A DNA stretch of 64,000 nt. Origin: Streptomyces sp. NBC_00370. GTDB lineage: Bacteria; Actinomycetota; Actinomycetes; Streptomycetales; Streptomycetaceae. A model generated the notes under the pieces. It was not told the DNA's origin and did not search any database. It saw only the letters and a program-made list of their open reading frames with translations. Position numbers and translations under genes: made by a program. This document shows positions 37,427 to 45,216 of this stretch, one piece after another (position 1 is the first letter of the stretch; each line of letters starts with the position of its first letter). Location of the stretch: positions 5,604,501 through 5,668,500 of the forward strand of contig NZ_CP107968.1 in NCBI RefSeq assembly GCF_036084755.1, given 5' to 3'.

Positions 37427-37534
37427 ATGGACGACGGGAAGCCCACCGGACGCACGGCGCAGTGGTGGAGCCGTCCCGACGAGGGACGGCCGCCGGTGAC
37501 GACGGCCGTCCCGACGAGGGACGGCCGCCGGTGA
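37427..37534 (+). CDS. displaced N-terminal fragment of htrA (35 codons)
   Basis: ATG 37427, preceded by GGGGAGAG, opens MDDGKPTGRTAQWWSRPDEG. This WWSRP-type N-terminus is what I recall for streptomycete HtrA proteins. A 35-bp tandem duplication (repeat 37470-37538) shifts the frame, so this reading stops at TGA 37532-37534. That stop overlaps the GTG (37531) from which the rest of HtrA can be read, forming a GTGA junction. Deleting one repeat unit restores a single 524-codon frame. It now acts either as a short upstream coupled ORF or as a remnant of a broken gene. Confidence 0.7.
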   Translation: MDDGKPTGRTAQWWSRPDEGRPPVTTAVPTRDGRR

Positions 37535-37538
37535 CGAC
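37470..37538 (+). repeat. 35-bp tandem direct repeat inside the htrA 5' end
   Basis: 37470-37503 is identical to 37505-37538 (34 bp, period 35). The unit begins gccgtcccgacgagggacgg. Since 35 is not a multiple of three, gain or loss of one unit switches the reading frame. Confidence 0.95.
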
Positions 37539-39036
37539 CGGAGAGGCCACCGACACCACCGCCGACGTCCCGGTGGCCGACGAGGAGTCCGCCGCTCCCG
37601 CCGACGCGGCCCCTACGGTCCCGCCGCCGCGTCAGCAGCCCCTGCACGACCCGGACCCGTACAGCACCCCGCCCTACGGCGGCCCCGGCCCCTGGGCGCC
37701 CGCGCCGCCCGTCCAACTGCCGCCCACGACGCCGCCGCACGGCGTTCCCGTGCCGCAAGTGGGTCCGGCGCACTCGTATCCGCCTCCGCCGCCGCCCGCC
37801 CCGCAGGCCGCACCCCAGGCATCCCAGACACTCCAGGCACCCCAGACGTCGGAGTGGCTGCGCTACGACCCCTGGGGCGGTCCCGGCGGGCAGCCGCCGC
37901 AGATCCTGACCCAGCCCGACCCGCCGCGCCGCAGGCGCCGTGGCGGTCTCGCGGCCGCCGTCGTCCTGGCGCTGGTCACCGGTGTCCTCGGCGGCGCCGT
38001 CGGCGCGTACATCGAACGGGACGGCGGCTTCGCCGACATCAAGCTTCCGCAGGCCGGCCGGGACAGCGGCGGCCGCGCGCCGGACAGTGTCGCGGGCATC
38101 GCCGCCAGCGCGCTGCCCAGCGTCGTCACCCTCCATGTCACCGGGCCGAGCGAGGAGGGCACCGGCACCGGGTTCGTCCTCGACACGCGCGGACACATCC
38201 TGACGAACAACCACGTCGTCGAGGCAGCCGGCGCCAACGGTGAGATATCGGTCACGTTCAGCGGCGGCGAGAGCGCCGACGCGACGCTCGTCGGCAAGGA
38301 CAGCGGCTACGACCTCGCCGTCGTCGAGGTCACCCGGGTCTCCGGGCTCAAGCCGATGCCCCTCGGCAACTCCGACAACGTCCATGTCGGCGATCCGGTC
38401 GTGGCCATCGGCGCCCCCTTCGACCTCTCCAACACGGTGACCTCCGGGATCATCAGCGCCAAGGACCGGCCCATCACCGCGGGCGGCGAGAAGGGCGACG
38501 GCAGCGACGTCAGCTATGTGAACGCGCTGCAGACCGACGCGCCGATCAACCCCGGCAATTCCGGCGGCCCGCTGGTGGACACCAAGGCCGAGGTGATCGG
38601 CATCAACAGCGCCATCCGCGCCGCCGACAACGGCGCGGGCCTCGAAGGCGGCCAGTCGGGCTCCATCGGGCTCGGCTTCGCCATACCGATCAACGAGGCC
38701 AAGCGGGTCGCCGAGGAGATCATCAACACCGGCAAGGCCACCCACCCGGTGATCGGCGTGACGCTCGACACCGAGTACGCGGGCGACGGCGCACGCGTCG
38801 CGCCGAAGGCGGCCGACGGCGGACCGGCCGTGGCGGCGGGCGGCGCCGGGGCGAAGGCGGGCATCAAGCAGGGCGACGTGATCACGGCCGTGGACGGCGA
38901 CCGGGTGCACAACGGGGAGGAGTTGATCGTGAAGATCCGCTCCCACCGCCCCGGTGACCGGCTGCGGCTGACGCTGCTCAGGTCGGGCCGGTCGAGCACC
39001 GTCACGCTGGTCCTGGGATCCGCCGAAGGGACATGA
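37531..39036 (+). CDS. htrA: HtrA/DegP-like membrane-anchored serine protease (start remade by duplication)
   Basis: 501 residues from GTG 37531. Residues 1-135 are a Pro-rich cytoplasmic region, 139-160 the membrane anchor (after RRRRR), about 185-370 the trypsin-like domain with His228 (TNNHVV), Asp261 (GYDLAVVEV) and Ser344 (NPGNSGGPLV), and about 395-495 a PDZ domain. The catalytic part is intact. The natural start appears to be ATG 37427, now out of frame; GTG 37531 overlaps that frame's stop and has GAGGGA about 12 bases upstream. GTG 37462/37465 are other in-frame options. It probably degrades misfolded envelope proteins, and in mycobacteria HtrA also acts on the anti-sigma factor pathway. 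Confidence 0.85.
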   Translation: MTTGEATDTTADVPVADEESAAPADAAPTVPPPRQQPLHDPDPYSTPPYGGPGPWAPAPPVQLPPTTPPHGVPVPQVGPAHSYPPPPPPAPQAAPQASQTLQAPQTSEWLRYDPWGGPGGQPPQILTQPDPPRRRRRGGLAAAVVLALVTGVLGGAVGAYIERDGGFADIKLPQAGRDSGGRAPDSVAGIAASALPSVVTLHVTGPSEEGTGTGFVLDTRGHILTNNHVVEAAGANGEISVTFSGGESADATLVGKDSGYDLAVVEVTRVSGLKPMPLGNSDNVHVGDPVVAIGAPFDLSNTVTSGIISAKDRPITAGGEKGDGSDVSYVNALQTDAPINPGNSGGPLVDTKAEVIGINSAIRAADNGAGLEGGQSGSIGLGFAIPINEAKRVAEEIINTGKATHPVIGVTLDTEYAGDGARVAPKAADGGPAVAAGGAGAKAGIKQGDVITAVDGDRVHNGEELIVKIRSHRPGDRLRLTLLRSGRSSTVTLVLGSAEGT

Positions 39037-39131
39037 CCCCCGTGGGGAGGTACCGCGGGGACAGTTGGTGCGGGTACCGTGTAAAAGCCCCGGGCCCTCG
39101 ACCCACAGCGGAGAACACAAGGAGCAGCTAG

Positions 39132-39596
39132 GTGTTCAATGACATAGGCGCACTTGAGGTGGTCACGCTCGCGGTTCTGGCCGTGATCGTCTTCGGCCCG
39201 GAGAAGCTGCCCAAGGTCATCCAGGACGCCGCGCGCTTCGTGCGGAAGATCCGTGAGTTCTCCGAGAGCGCGAAGCAGGACATCCGCTCCGAGCTGGGTC
39301 CCGAGTTCAAGGACTTCGAGTTCGAGGACCTCAACCCCAAGACGTTCGTCCGCAAGCAGTTGATGGACAACGACGACCTGGGGCTGAAGGAGATCCGCAG
39401 CAGCTTCGACCTGAAGAAGGAGATGGCGGAGGTCACCGACGCGGTCAAGAGCCACGCCGACGCCGCGTCCGACACACCGTCGGCTCCGGTCTCCTCGGCC
39501 AACGGATCGTCCGGTTCGACCACTCCCGACCTGCTGAAAAAGCGCGACAAGCCCGACGAGGGCGAGCGCCCGCCGTTCGACGCGGACGCCACCTGA
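39132..39596 (+). CDS. tatB: Sec-independent translocase subunit TatB
   Basis: 154 residues: a short N-terminal membrane helix (about 6-20, IGALEVVTLAVLAVIVFGP) with the FGPEKLP hinge, an amphipathic helix (22-50), then a charged and disordered C-terminus. This length and hinge distinguish TatB from TatA. It binds twin-arginine substrates together with TatC, encoded elsewhere. GTG 39132 has AAGGAG nine bases upstream. Its position right after htrA is conserved with mycobacteria. Confidence 0.93.
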   Translation: MFNDIGALEVVTLAVLAVIVFGPEKLPKVIQDAARFVRKIREFSESAKQDIRSELGPEFKDFEFEDLNPKTFVRKQLMDNDDLGLKEIRSSFDLKKEMAEVTDAVKSHADAASDTPSAPVSSANGSSGSTTPDLLKKRDKPDEGERPPFDADAT

Positions 39597-39602
39597 GCCC
39601 GG

Positions 39603-39626
39603 CCTGTACCGGCGAGCCGGTACGGG
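39603..39626 (+). terminator. terminator-like hairpin after tatB
   Basis: 8-bp perfect core GTACCGGC/GCCGGTAC around a 2-nt loop (39606-39623), extended by two or three outer pairs, ending about 10-27 bp after the tatB stop. Confidence 0.6.
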
Positions 39627-39712
39627 GTGGCTATCCTCCAACTGTCCGGTAGTGAGGTGCCCGTCGGGGGCGGGCCGCTTCGGACGTCGGATACGAGGAG
39701 GCGGCCGGACAG

Positions 39713-40387
39713 ATGGAGACCACGAGTCGGGTAGGCGAGCGGGGAGCGCTCAGCTCATCGACTGACGAGGGGGTGCCAGCGGCCCGGCTTACGATCGACG
39801 GGTATCTGCGGGCCACGTTCCCCTGGTACGGGCTGGACGACGCGTTCACAGGACCGCGCAGGCTGATGCAGGTCGGCGCTGCCGCCGACGGCACGGTCCA
39901 GCACGGCGCGATCGGCCACGGCGACGAGCCGTCGATAAGACCGGACGCGTCAGGCGCGGACACGGAACGTTTCGCCGTCGTCGTCACGGTCGCGGGCAGC
40001 CCCGAGCGGCGCAGCGGTGACGGTACGGGCCAGCTGGACGCCACCACGGCCTCGTCGGCCGCCTGGCTGGCCGGCTCGGGCCTGCTGTCGGCCACCTGGC
40101 CCGCACAGCTCGACCACTCGCTGCGTGACGACTGGCTGGACCAGCAGACGGAAGCGGCGTTCGAGGTCGCGGACGATCTGACGGGCCCTGAGTGGTCGGC
40201 GCTCTCGCTGCCGGTCGACGGGGTGCCGACGCCGTTCCACTACCGCGAGTCCGAGTTCGGCTGGGTGCTGGCCGGCTCGACGCAGAGCGGGGTGCACCTC
40301 GGCGCGTACGGCCGGGGGATGAGCGCGTACGGTCTCGGCTTCGCCGTGATCGAGGACATCGCCTCGTACGCCAACTCGGGGTCGTAG
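39713..40387 (+). CDS. conserved hypothetical protein
   Basis: 224 residues with no signal peptide or membrane segment. The central part is Ser/Thr/Ala-rich (about 80-125), and the C-terminal half contains DGVPTPFHYRESEFGWVLAGS and a Gly/Tyr-rich stretch (GAYGRGMSAYGLGF). I do not recognise the family. It lies between tatB and the convergent mrp gene. A TATCCT -10 candidate is near 39632. The ATG 39713 is chosen as first in frame; the ribosome site is weak (GAGGAGG is 19 bases upstream). Confidence 0.72.
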   Translation: METTSRVGERGALSSSTDEGVPAARLTIDGYLRATFPWYGLDDAFTGPRRLMQVGAAADGTVQHGAIGHGDEPSIRPDASGADTERFAVVVTVAGSPERRSGDGTGQLDATTASSAAWLAGSGLLSATWPAQLDHSLRDDWLDQQTEAAFEVADDLTGPEWSALSLPVDGVPTPFHYRESEFGWVLAGSTQSGVHLGAYGRGMSAYGLGFAVIEDIASYANSGS

Positions 40388-40420
40388 CCGAGAGCCGTAC
40401 CCGAGGCACGCGAGACACAT

Positions 40421-40482
40421 GAAGGCGTTATACGGGTGAGGGCGGCCGGTCGACCGGCCGCCCTCACCCGTATAACGCCTTC
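40421..40482. terminator. 62-bp perfect palindrome between convergent genes
   Basis: Both arms are 31 bp with no loop, centred at 40451/40452 on GGTCGACC. It stands between the stops of the unknown gene (40387) and mrp (40505), so it would fold in both transcripts and probably ends both. The arms' outer parts are AT-richer (GAAGGCGTTATAC). The length and the lack of a loop exceed every other hairpin in the window. Confidence 0.88.
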
Positions 40483-40504
40483 TGTACGTCTCCCGGCGAA
40501 CCGC

Positions 40505-41665
40505 TCAGAACTTGTTGCGCGGGGTGATCCCCAGCGACATGCCCGACAGGCCCCGCTGACGGGCGCTCAGCTTGGCGGCGATGCCGCGCAGCGCCTGCCC
40601 CGCCGGCGAGTCCGGGTCGGACAGCACGACGGGCTTGCCCTCGTCGCCGCCCTCGCGCAGCCGTACGTCGATGGGGATACCGCCGAGCACCGGCACCGTG
40701 GCACCCGTCGTCCTCGTCAGGCCCTCGGCGACCGCAGCGCCGCCGCCCGTACCGAAGACGTCGATCATCTCGTCGCAGTGCGGGCACGGCAGGCCCGACA
40801 TGTTCTCGACCACGCCGACGATCTTCTGATGGGTCTGTACGGCGATGGAGCCCGCCCGCTCGGCGACCTCGGCCGCCGCCTGCTGCGGGGTGGTGACGAC
40901 CAGGATCTCCGCGTTCGGCACGAGCTGCGCCACCGAGATCGCGATGTCGCCCGTGCCCGGCGGCAGGTCGAGCAGCAGCACGTCCAGATCGCCCCAGTAC
41001 ACGTCGGCGAGGAACTGCTGGAGTGCGCGGTGCAGCATCGGCCCGCGCCACACCACCGGCGCGTTGCCCGGGGTGAACATACCGATGGAGATGACCTTCA
41101 CGCCGTGCGCCGACGGCGGCATGATCATGTTCTCGACCTGGGTGGGCCTGCCGTCGACCCCCAGCATCCGGGGCACGCTGTGCCCGTAGATGTCGGCGTC
41201 GACCACGCCGACCTTCAGCCCGTCCGCCGCCATCGCCGCCGCCAGGTTGACCGTGACGGAGGACTTGCCGACGCCGCCCTTGCCGGAGGCCACCGCGTAG
41301 ACGCGGGTCAGCGAGCCGGGCTGGGCGAAGGGCACCTCGCGCTCGGGGGTGCCGCCGCGCAGCGAGGCCGCCAGCTCCCTGCGCTGCTCGTCACCCATCA
41401 CGTCGAGCGTCACATCGACCCGGGTGACCCCGGGGACGCGGGTGACCGCCTCCGTGACGTTGTTGGTGATGGTGTCGCGCATCGGGCAGCCGGACACCGT
41501 GAGATAGACCGTGACAGCCACCGCGCCGTCCGACCCGATGTCCACCGATTTGACCATGCCGAGGTCGGTGATCGGCCGGTGGATCTCGGGGTCGTTCACC
41601 GTCGCCAGCGCGTCGCGCACCGCGTCTTCCGCCGGGAGGGTGGTTCCGTACGTGTCGGTAGCCAT
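40505..41665 (-). CDS. mrp: Mrp/ApbC-type Fe-S cluster carrier P-loop ATPase
   Basis: 386 residues. An N-terminal MIP18/DUF59 domain (about 10-85, with DPEIHRPITDLGMV and GCPMRDTI) is fused to a Mrp/NBP35 ATPase domain with SGKGGVGKSS (Walker A, about 127-136), DADIYGHS, and the CPHC cluster-binding pair. It presumably inserts or carries [4Fe-4S] clusters. ATG 41665 follows a plausible promoter region; DUF1003 lies upstream on the same strand with 41 bp between. Confidence 0.93.
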   Translation of the reverse strand: MATDTYGTTLPAEDAVRDALATVNDPEIHRPITDLGMVKSVDIGSDGAVAVTVYLTVSGCPMRDTITNNVTEAVTRVPGVTRVDVTLDVMGDEQRRELAASLRGGTPEREVPFAQPGSLTRVYAVASGKGGVGKSSVTVNLAAAMAADGLKVGVVDADIYGHSVPRMLGVDGRPTQVENMIMPPSAHGVKVISIGMFTPGNAPVVWRGPMLHRALQQFLADVYWGDLDVLLLDLPPGTGDIAISVAQLVPNAEILVVTTPQQAAAEVAERAGSIAVQTHQKIVGVVENMSGLPCPHCDEMIDVFGTGGGAAVAEGLTRTTGATVPVLGGIPIDVRLREGGDEGKPVVLSDPDSPAGQALRGIAAKLSARQRGLSGMSLGITPRNKF

Positions 41666-41706
41666 ACCGAGATGGTACGGCGCCGCGTACCGCCGGACGA
41701 AAGCCG

Positions 41707-42306
41707 TCAGCGGTCTGCTTCCTCACGTCCGTGACCAGGGTCCTGACCTGGTCGGGGCGGCGGCTGCGGCGGGCGCCGGGACGGGCGCTCCTCGTTCATG
41801 TCCCGCACCATGTCCTGCAGCTCGGAGCGGATCCAGTCGCGGGTGGCGACCTCGCCGAGCCCCATCCGCAGTGCCGCGATCTCCCGGGTCAGATATTCGG
41901 TGTCGGAGATGGAGCGCTCGTTCTGCTTGCGCTCCTGCTCCTGGGTGACCCTGTCCCTGTCGTCCTGCCTGTTCTGCGCGAGCAGGATCAGCGGAGCCGC
42001 GTAGGACGCCTGGAGGGACAGCGCCAGCGTCAGGAAGATGAACGGGTACTGGTCGAAGCGCAGTCCCCGGGGCGCCGCGATGTTCCAGATCACCCACAGG
42101 ATGATGATCAGCGTCATCCATACGATGAACCGGCCCGTGCCGAGGAAGCGGGCGACCCGTTCGGAGAGCCGCCCGAACGCCTCCGGGTCGTAGTCGGGCA
42201 GCAGCCTGCGGCGCTGCGGCCGTGGCTGGTCCAGCCGGATCCGCGGACCGCCGCCGCTCTTCGCGCGCTCCCTGCCCGCGTCCTTGTCCAGCCGCTCATT
42301 CGCCAC
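41707..42306 (-). CDS. DUF1003 membrane protein
   Basis: 199 residues. A cytoplasmic basic N-terminus (RLDQPRPQRRRLLP), two membrane helices (about 60-77 and 89-108) separated by APRGLRFDQYPFIFL, the DUF1003 signature, then a coiled-coil tail and a Pro-rich end (RRPPQPPPRPG). GTG 42306 overlaps the upstream MgtE-like gene by 11 bp, so the two are co-translated, as Rv1233c-Rv1232c. A role in magnesium or envelope homeostasis is only suggested by context. Confidence 0.88.
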   Translation of the reverse strand: MANERLDKDAGRERAKSGGGPRIRLDQPRPQRRRLLPDYDPEAFGRLSERVARFLGTGRFIVWMTLIIILWVIWNIAAPRGLRFDQYPFIFLTLALSLQASYAAPLILLAQNRQDDRDRVTQEQERKQNERSISDTEYLTREIAALRMGLGEVATRDWIRSELQDMVRDMNEERPSRRPPQPPPRPGQDPGHGREEADR

Positions 42307-43573
42307 GGGCCACCCCCTCCAGGCCGCGGAAGCCGGTCTCCCGCCAGTCGTCGGGCAGCAGGTGGTCCAGTACGTCGTCGACGGTGACGGCGCCGAGCAG
42401 CGAGCCGCCGGCGTCCACGACGGGCGCCGAGACCATGTTGTACGCGGCGAGGTGGCTGGTGATCGCGGGCAGCGGGGTGTCGGGGGCCAGCGGCGGCAGG
42501 TCGCTGTCCACGATCGAGCTGACGAGCGTGAACGGCGGGTCGCGCAGCAGCCGCTGGAAGTGGACCGTGCCCAGGTACTTGCCCGTCGGGGTGTCGTCGG
42601 GCGGCCTGCACACGTACACCTGCGCGGCGAGCGCGGGGGACAGGTCCTGCTGGCGTACCCGCGCCAGCGCGTCCGCCACCGTCGCGTCGGGGCGCAGGAT
42701 GATCGGCTCGGTCGTCATCAGACCGCCGGCCGTCCGCTCCTCGTACGACATCAGCCGGCGCACATCGGCGGCGTCGTGCGGCTGCATCAGCGTCAGCAGC
42801 CGCTCCTTCTCGTCCTCCGGCAGCTCGGAGAGCAGGTCGGCGGCGTCGTCCGGGTCCATCGCCTCCAGCACGTCGGCCGCGCGCTCCTCCTTGAGCTTGC
42901 CCAGGATCTCCACCTGGTCGTCCTCGGGCAGCTCCTCCAGGACGTCGGCGAGCCGGTCGTCGTCCAGGGCCGCCGCGACCTCGGCCCGCCGTTTGGGTGT
43001 CAGATGGTGCAGCACGTTGGCGAGTTCGACCGGGCGCAGCCGCTCGAAGGTCGCGACCAGGTTCTCGGCGCCCTGCCCGTCCTCCTCCAGCGAGAAGCCG
43101 GTGACGGCGGACCAGTCGACGGTGACGGTGTCCCCGCGCCGCCGCAGCGCGCCGCCCTTCCTGCCCCTGCGGACGAAGACCTTGCCGATCTCCCAGTCAC
43201 GCCGGGCGGGCAGCTGCTGGATGGCGACGTCGAGCACGGTCACCTCCTCGTCGTTCTCCACGAGCCGCACCCGGCGGTCGAGGAGTTCGCCGAGCACCAG
43301 CCGCTCGGTGGGGCGCTGTTCGAAGCGCCGTACGTTGACCACGCCCGTCGTGATGACCTGGCCCGACTCGACACCGGTGACCCGGGTCATGGGCAGAAAG
43401 ATCCGTCGCCTGCTCAGCACCTCGACCACCAGGCCGAGCAGCCGGGGCGGCCGGTTGCCGATCCGCAACATCGCCACCAGGTCGCGGACCCGGCCCACCT
43501 GATCGCCGTTGGGGTCGAAGACCGCCACGCCGGCGAGATGCGAGACGAAGATCCTGGGGGCGCCTGCCGCCAT
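42296..43573 (-). CDS. MgtE-like regulatory protein without channel domain
   Basis: 425 residues: a PRC-barrel-like N-terminus (about 5-75), a second barrel-like segment (about 85-160), an MgtE_N helical superhelix (about 170-275; repeating ALDDDRLADVLEELPEDDQ-type units), and a CBS pair (about 280-400; SAPVVDAGGSLLGAVTVDDVLDH). The protein stops after CBS, so the transmembrane MgtE channel is absent. In MgtE the N and CBS domains sense Mg2+; here they must act on another partner, possibly the co-translated DUF1003 protein (inference). ATG 43573, weak ribosome site. Confidence 0.85.
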   Translation of the reverse strand: MAAGAPRIFVSHLAGVAVFDPNGDQVGRVRDLVAMLRIGNRPPRLLGLVVEVLSRRRIFLPMTRVTGVESGQVITTGVVNVRRFEQRPTERLVLGELLDRRVRLVENDEEVTVLDVAIQQLPARRDWEIGKVFVRRGRKGGALRRRGDTVTVDWSAVTGFSLEEDGQGAENLVATFERLRPVELANVLHHLTPKRRAEVAAALDDDRLADVLEELPEDDQVEILGKLKEERAADVLEAMDPDDAADLLSELPEDEKERLLTLMQPHDAADVRRLMSYEERTAGGLMTTEPIILRPDATVADALARVRQQDLSPALAAQVYVCRPPDDTPTGKYLGTVHFQRLLRDPPFTLVSSIVDSDLPPLAPDTPLPAITSHLAAYNMVSAPVVDAGGSLLGAVTVDDVLDHLLPDDWRETGFRGLEGVARGE

Positions 43574-43763
43574 ACCGCGCGCCTCCTCGTTCCCGAAGCC
43601 TCTTCATGCCGTTCTTCCCGGTGGGAGAACGGGTTCAGGCTAGCTCGTACCGCTTCGTCGCGCCCTCGCACATCCCCCGTCAAGACTCCGCGTCGAGCGG
43701 CGCCGACGGCCCGGGTACGCTGCGGTCTGGCCACCCCCACCCGTGCATGAGAGGCATGTGTTC

Positions 43764-44561
43764 GTGACTGCTCTCCCATTGTCCGACCGCGCCCGCAGGA
43801 CCGCCCGCAGGGCTGTCCGCAGGGGTGTGCTGCCCGTGGCGTTGTGCGCGGGCCTCGCGACGGCCGTGACGGCGTGCGGCGGAGAGGATCCGGACGCCGG
43901 CACGAACGGTGTCGGCAGACTGTCGGCCACTCAGATCGAGCACAAGGCGCAGGCGGCGGTCGAGAGCGCGAGCGCGGTCCGGCTGGCCGGCGCGCTGGTC
44001 ACGCAGGGGGAGACCTACAAGCTCAACATGCGGCTCAAGAAGACCGGCGGCTCGGGCTCGGTCACCTCGAAGAACAGCACCTTCGAGCTGCTGCGGGTCG
44101 AGGACGCGCTGTTCCTCAAGGCCGACGCCGGGTTCTGGAGCCGGGGCACGGCGGGCGCCAAGGGCGGCGCCCCGTCCGGCGACACGGACTCCGAGGCGGC
44201 GCACAAGCTCGACGACAAGTATGTGAAGGTCCCGGAGGACGACCCCGCGTACAAGCAGCTGCGCGGCTTCACGGACATGAACGTCCTGCTCGACGGGCTG
44301 CTCACGCTCAACGGCGAGCTGGCGAAGGGCGATCGGGACAAGATCGGCGGCGTACGCGCGATCGAGGTCAGCGCGGCCGAGGGCAAGGGCGGCTCGCTGG
44401 ACGTGTCCCTCGAAGGCACCCCGTACCCGCTGCAACTGGAACGCGCGGGCGGCGCGGGCACGCTGACGCTGTCGGAGTGGGGCAGGGACTTCACGCTGGA
44501 GGCACCGGCCAAGGGCCAGACGGTCGACTACGGCAGCAAACTGCCGCGCGCCAAGGACTAG
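43764..44561 (+). CDS. LppX/LprG-like lipoprotein
   Basis: 265 residues from GTG 43764 (GAGAGG nine bases upstream; GTG 43743 and 43758 are alternatives). A basic N-terminus (RARRTARRAVRR) precedes the hydrophobic core and lipobox TAC, with lipidated Cys near residue 38. The mature domain (about 60-260) resembles the LolA/LppX_LprAFG fold, which binds lipids on the outside of the membrane. A TACGCT -10 candidate is near 43716. Ligand unknown. Confidence 0.82.
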   Translation: MTALPLSDRARRTARRAVRRGVLPVALCAGLATAVTACGGEDPDAGTNGVGRLSATQIEHKAQAAVESASAVRLAGALVTQGETYKLNMRLKKTGGSGSVTSKNSTFELLRVEDALFLKADAGFWSRGTAGAKGGAPSGDTDSEAAHKLDDKYVKVPEDDPAYKQLRGFTDMNVLLDGLLTLNGELAKGDRDKIGGVRAIEVSAAEGKGGSLDVSLEGTPYPLQLERAGGAGTLTLSEWGRDFTLEAPAKGQTVDYGSKLPRAKD

Positions 44562-44612
44562 GTCGTTCGGATCTCGCCGGCCGCGCGTGGGCCGGCACCG
44601 CGCCTCGCGGCA

Positions 44613-45134
44613 TCAACTCGCGGGCGTGCCCTTGCGCTTGCGCTTGAGCAGCAGGCGGCCGAGGGACGCGGGGACCGGCTCCCGCGTCGTGGCGGGGGTC
44701 GGCAGCGGCGTGGCGGCCAGCGAGCCGGTGGGCAGCTCCGGGCTCACCTCACGCGGCTCCAGCCGCAGCACGCGGCACTCGCGCGCCCAACGCTCCGTCA
44801 TCTGCTCGCCGTCCGGGGCGTTCAGCCGCTTGCCCTTGAGTTCGGCGACGGCCGTTTCCCAGCCGTCGGAGTGCGGCGCCAGTTCCGTGACGGCCGCCGT
44901 CCAGGCGACGAGCCGGCCGCCCTTGTCCTTGCTGCGTACGGTCACCTCGGCGGCGCCGCCGTCGGTGAGCCCCGGCAGCGGCTGTTCCCCGGGGCCGTCG
45001 CCGACGAGCAGGACGGCCCCTTCGTGCCAGACGTGCCACAGCGCGCGGTCGGGTCCTGAGCCACGGACCCAGACGAGGCCCGACTTCTTGCCGGCCTCCT
45101 CGACGAGCGCCTGGCCGAGCAGCGGTTCTGTCAT
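44613..45134 (-). CDS. conserved hypothetical protein
   Basis: 173 residues from ATG 45134 (GTG 45140 also possible). N-terminal half: an alpha/beta unit resembling a pyridoxamine-oxidase-like barrel (GLVWVRGSGPDRALWHVWHEGAVLLVGD, given in part) continuing to EVTVRSKDKGGRLVAWTAAV. C-terminal 40 residues are Pro/Thr-rich with a basic end (LLLKRKRKGTPAS). Family not identified with certainty. No ribosome site is seen. It is separated from corA by a hairpin. Confidence 0.7.
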   Translation of the reverse strand: MTEPLLGQALVEEAGKKSGLVWVRGSGPDRALWHVWHEGAVLLVGDGPGEQPLPGLTDGGAAEVTVRSKDKGGRLVAWTAAVTELAPHSDGWETAVAELKGKRLNAPDGEQMTERWARECRVLRLEPREVSPELPTGSLAATPLPTPATTREPVPASLGRLLLKRKRKGTPAS

Positions 45135-45149
45135 GCGCACAGTGTGACA

Positions 45150-45194
45150 CCGGTAGCTGACGCGACGGCCGGAGCCTGTCGGGTCAGCTACCGG
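45150..45194 (-). terminator. hairpin after corA
   Basis: 12-bp perfect stem CCGGTAGCTGAC/GTCAGCTACCGG (45150-45161 with 45183-45194) with a 21-nt loop, 22 bp after the corA stop on the minus strand and just upstream of the next minus-strand gene. Confidence 0.6.
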
Positions 45195-45216
45195 CAGGGG
45201 TCACCACCGGTGGGGG

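Noticed and set aside
40436-40500. identical short ORFs (MRAAGRPAALTRITPS) on both strands
   Set aside because: They are produced by the 62-bp palindrome and are not independent genes.
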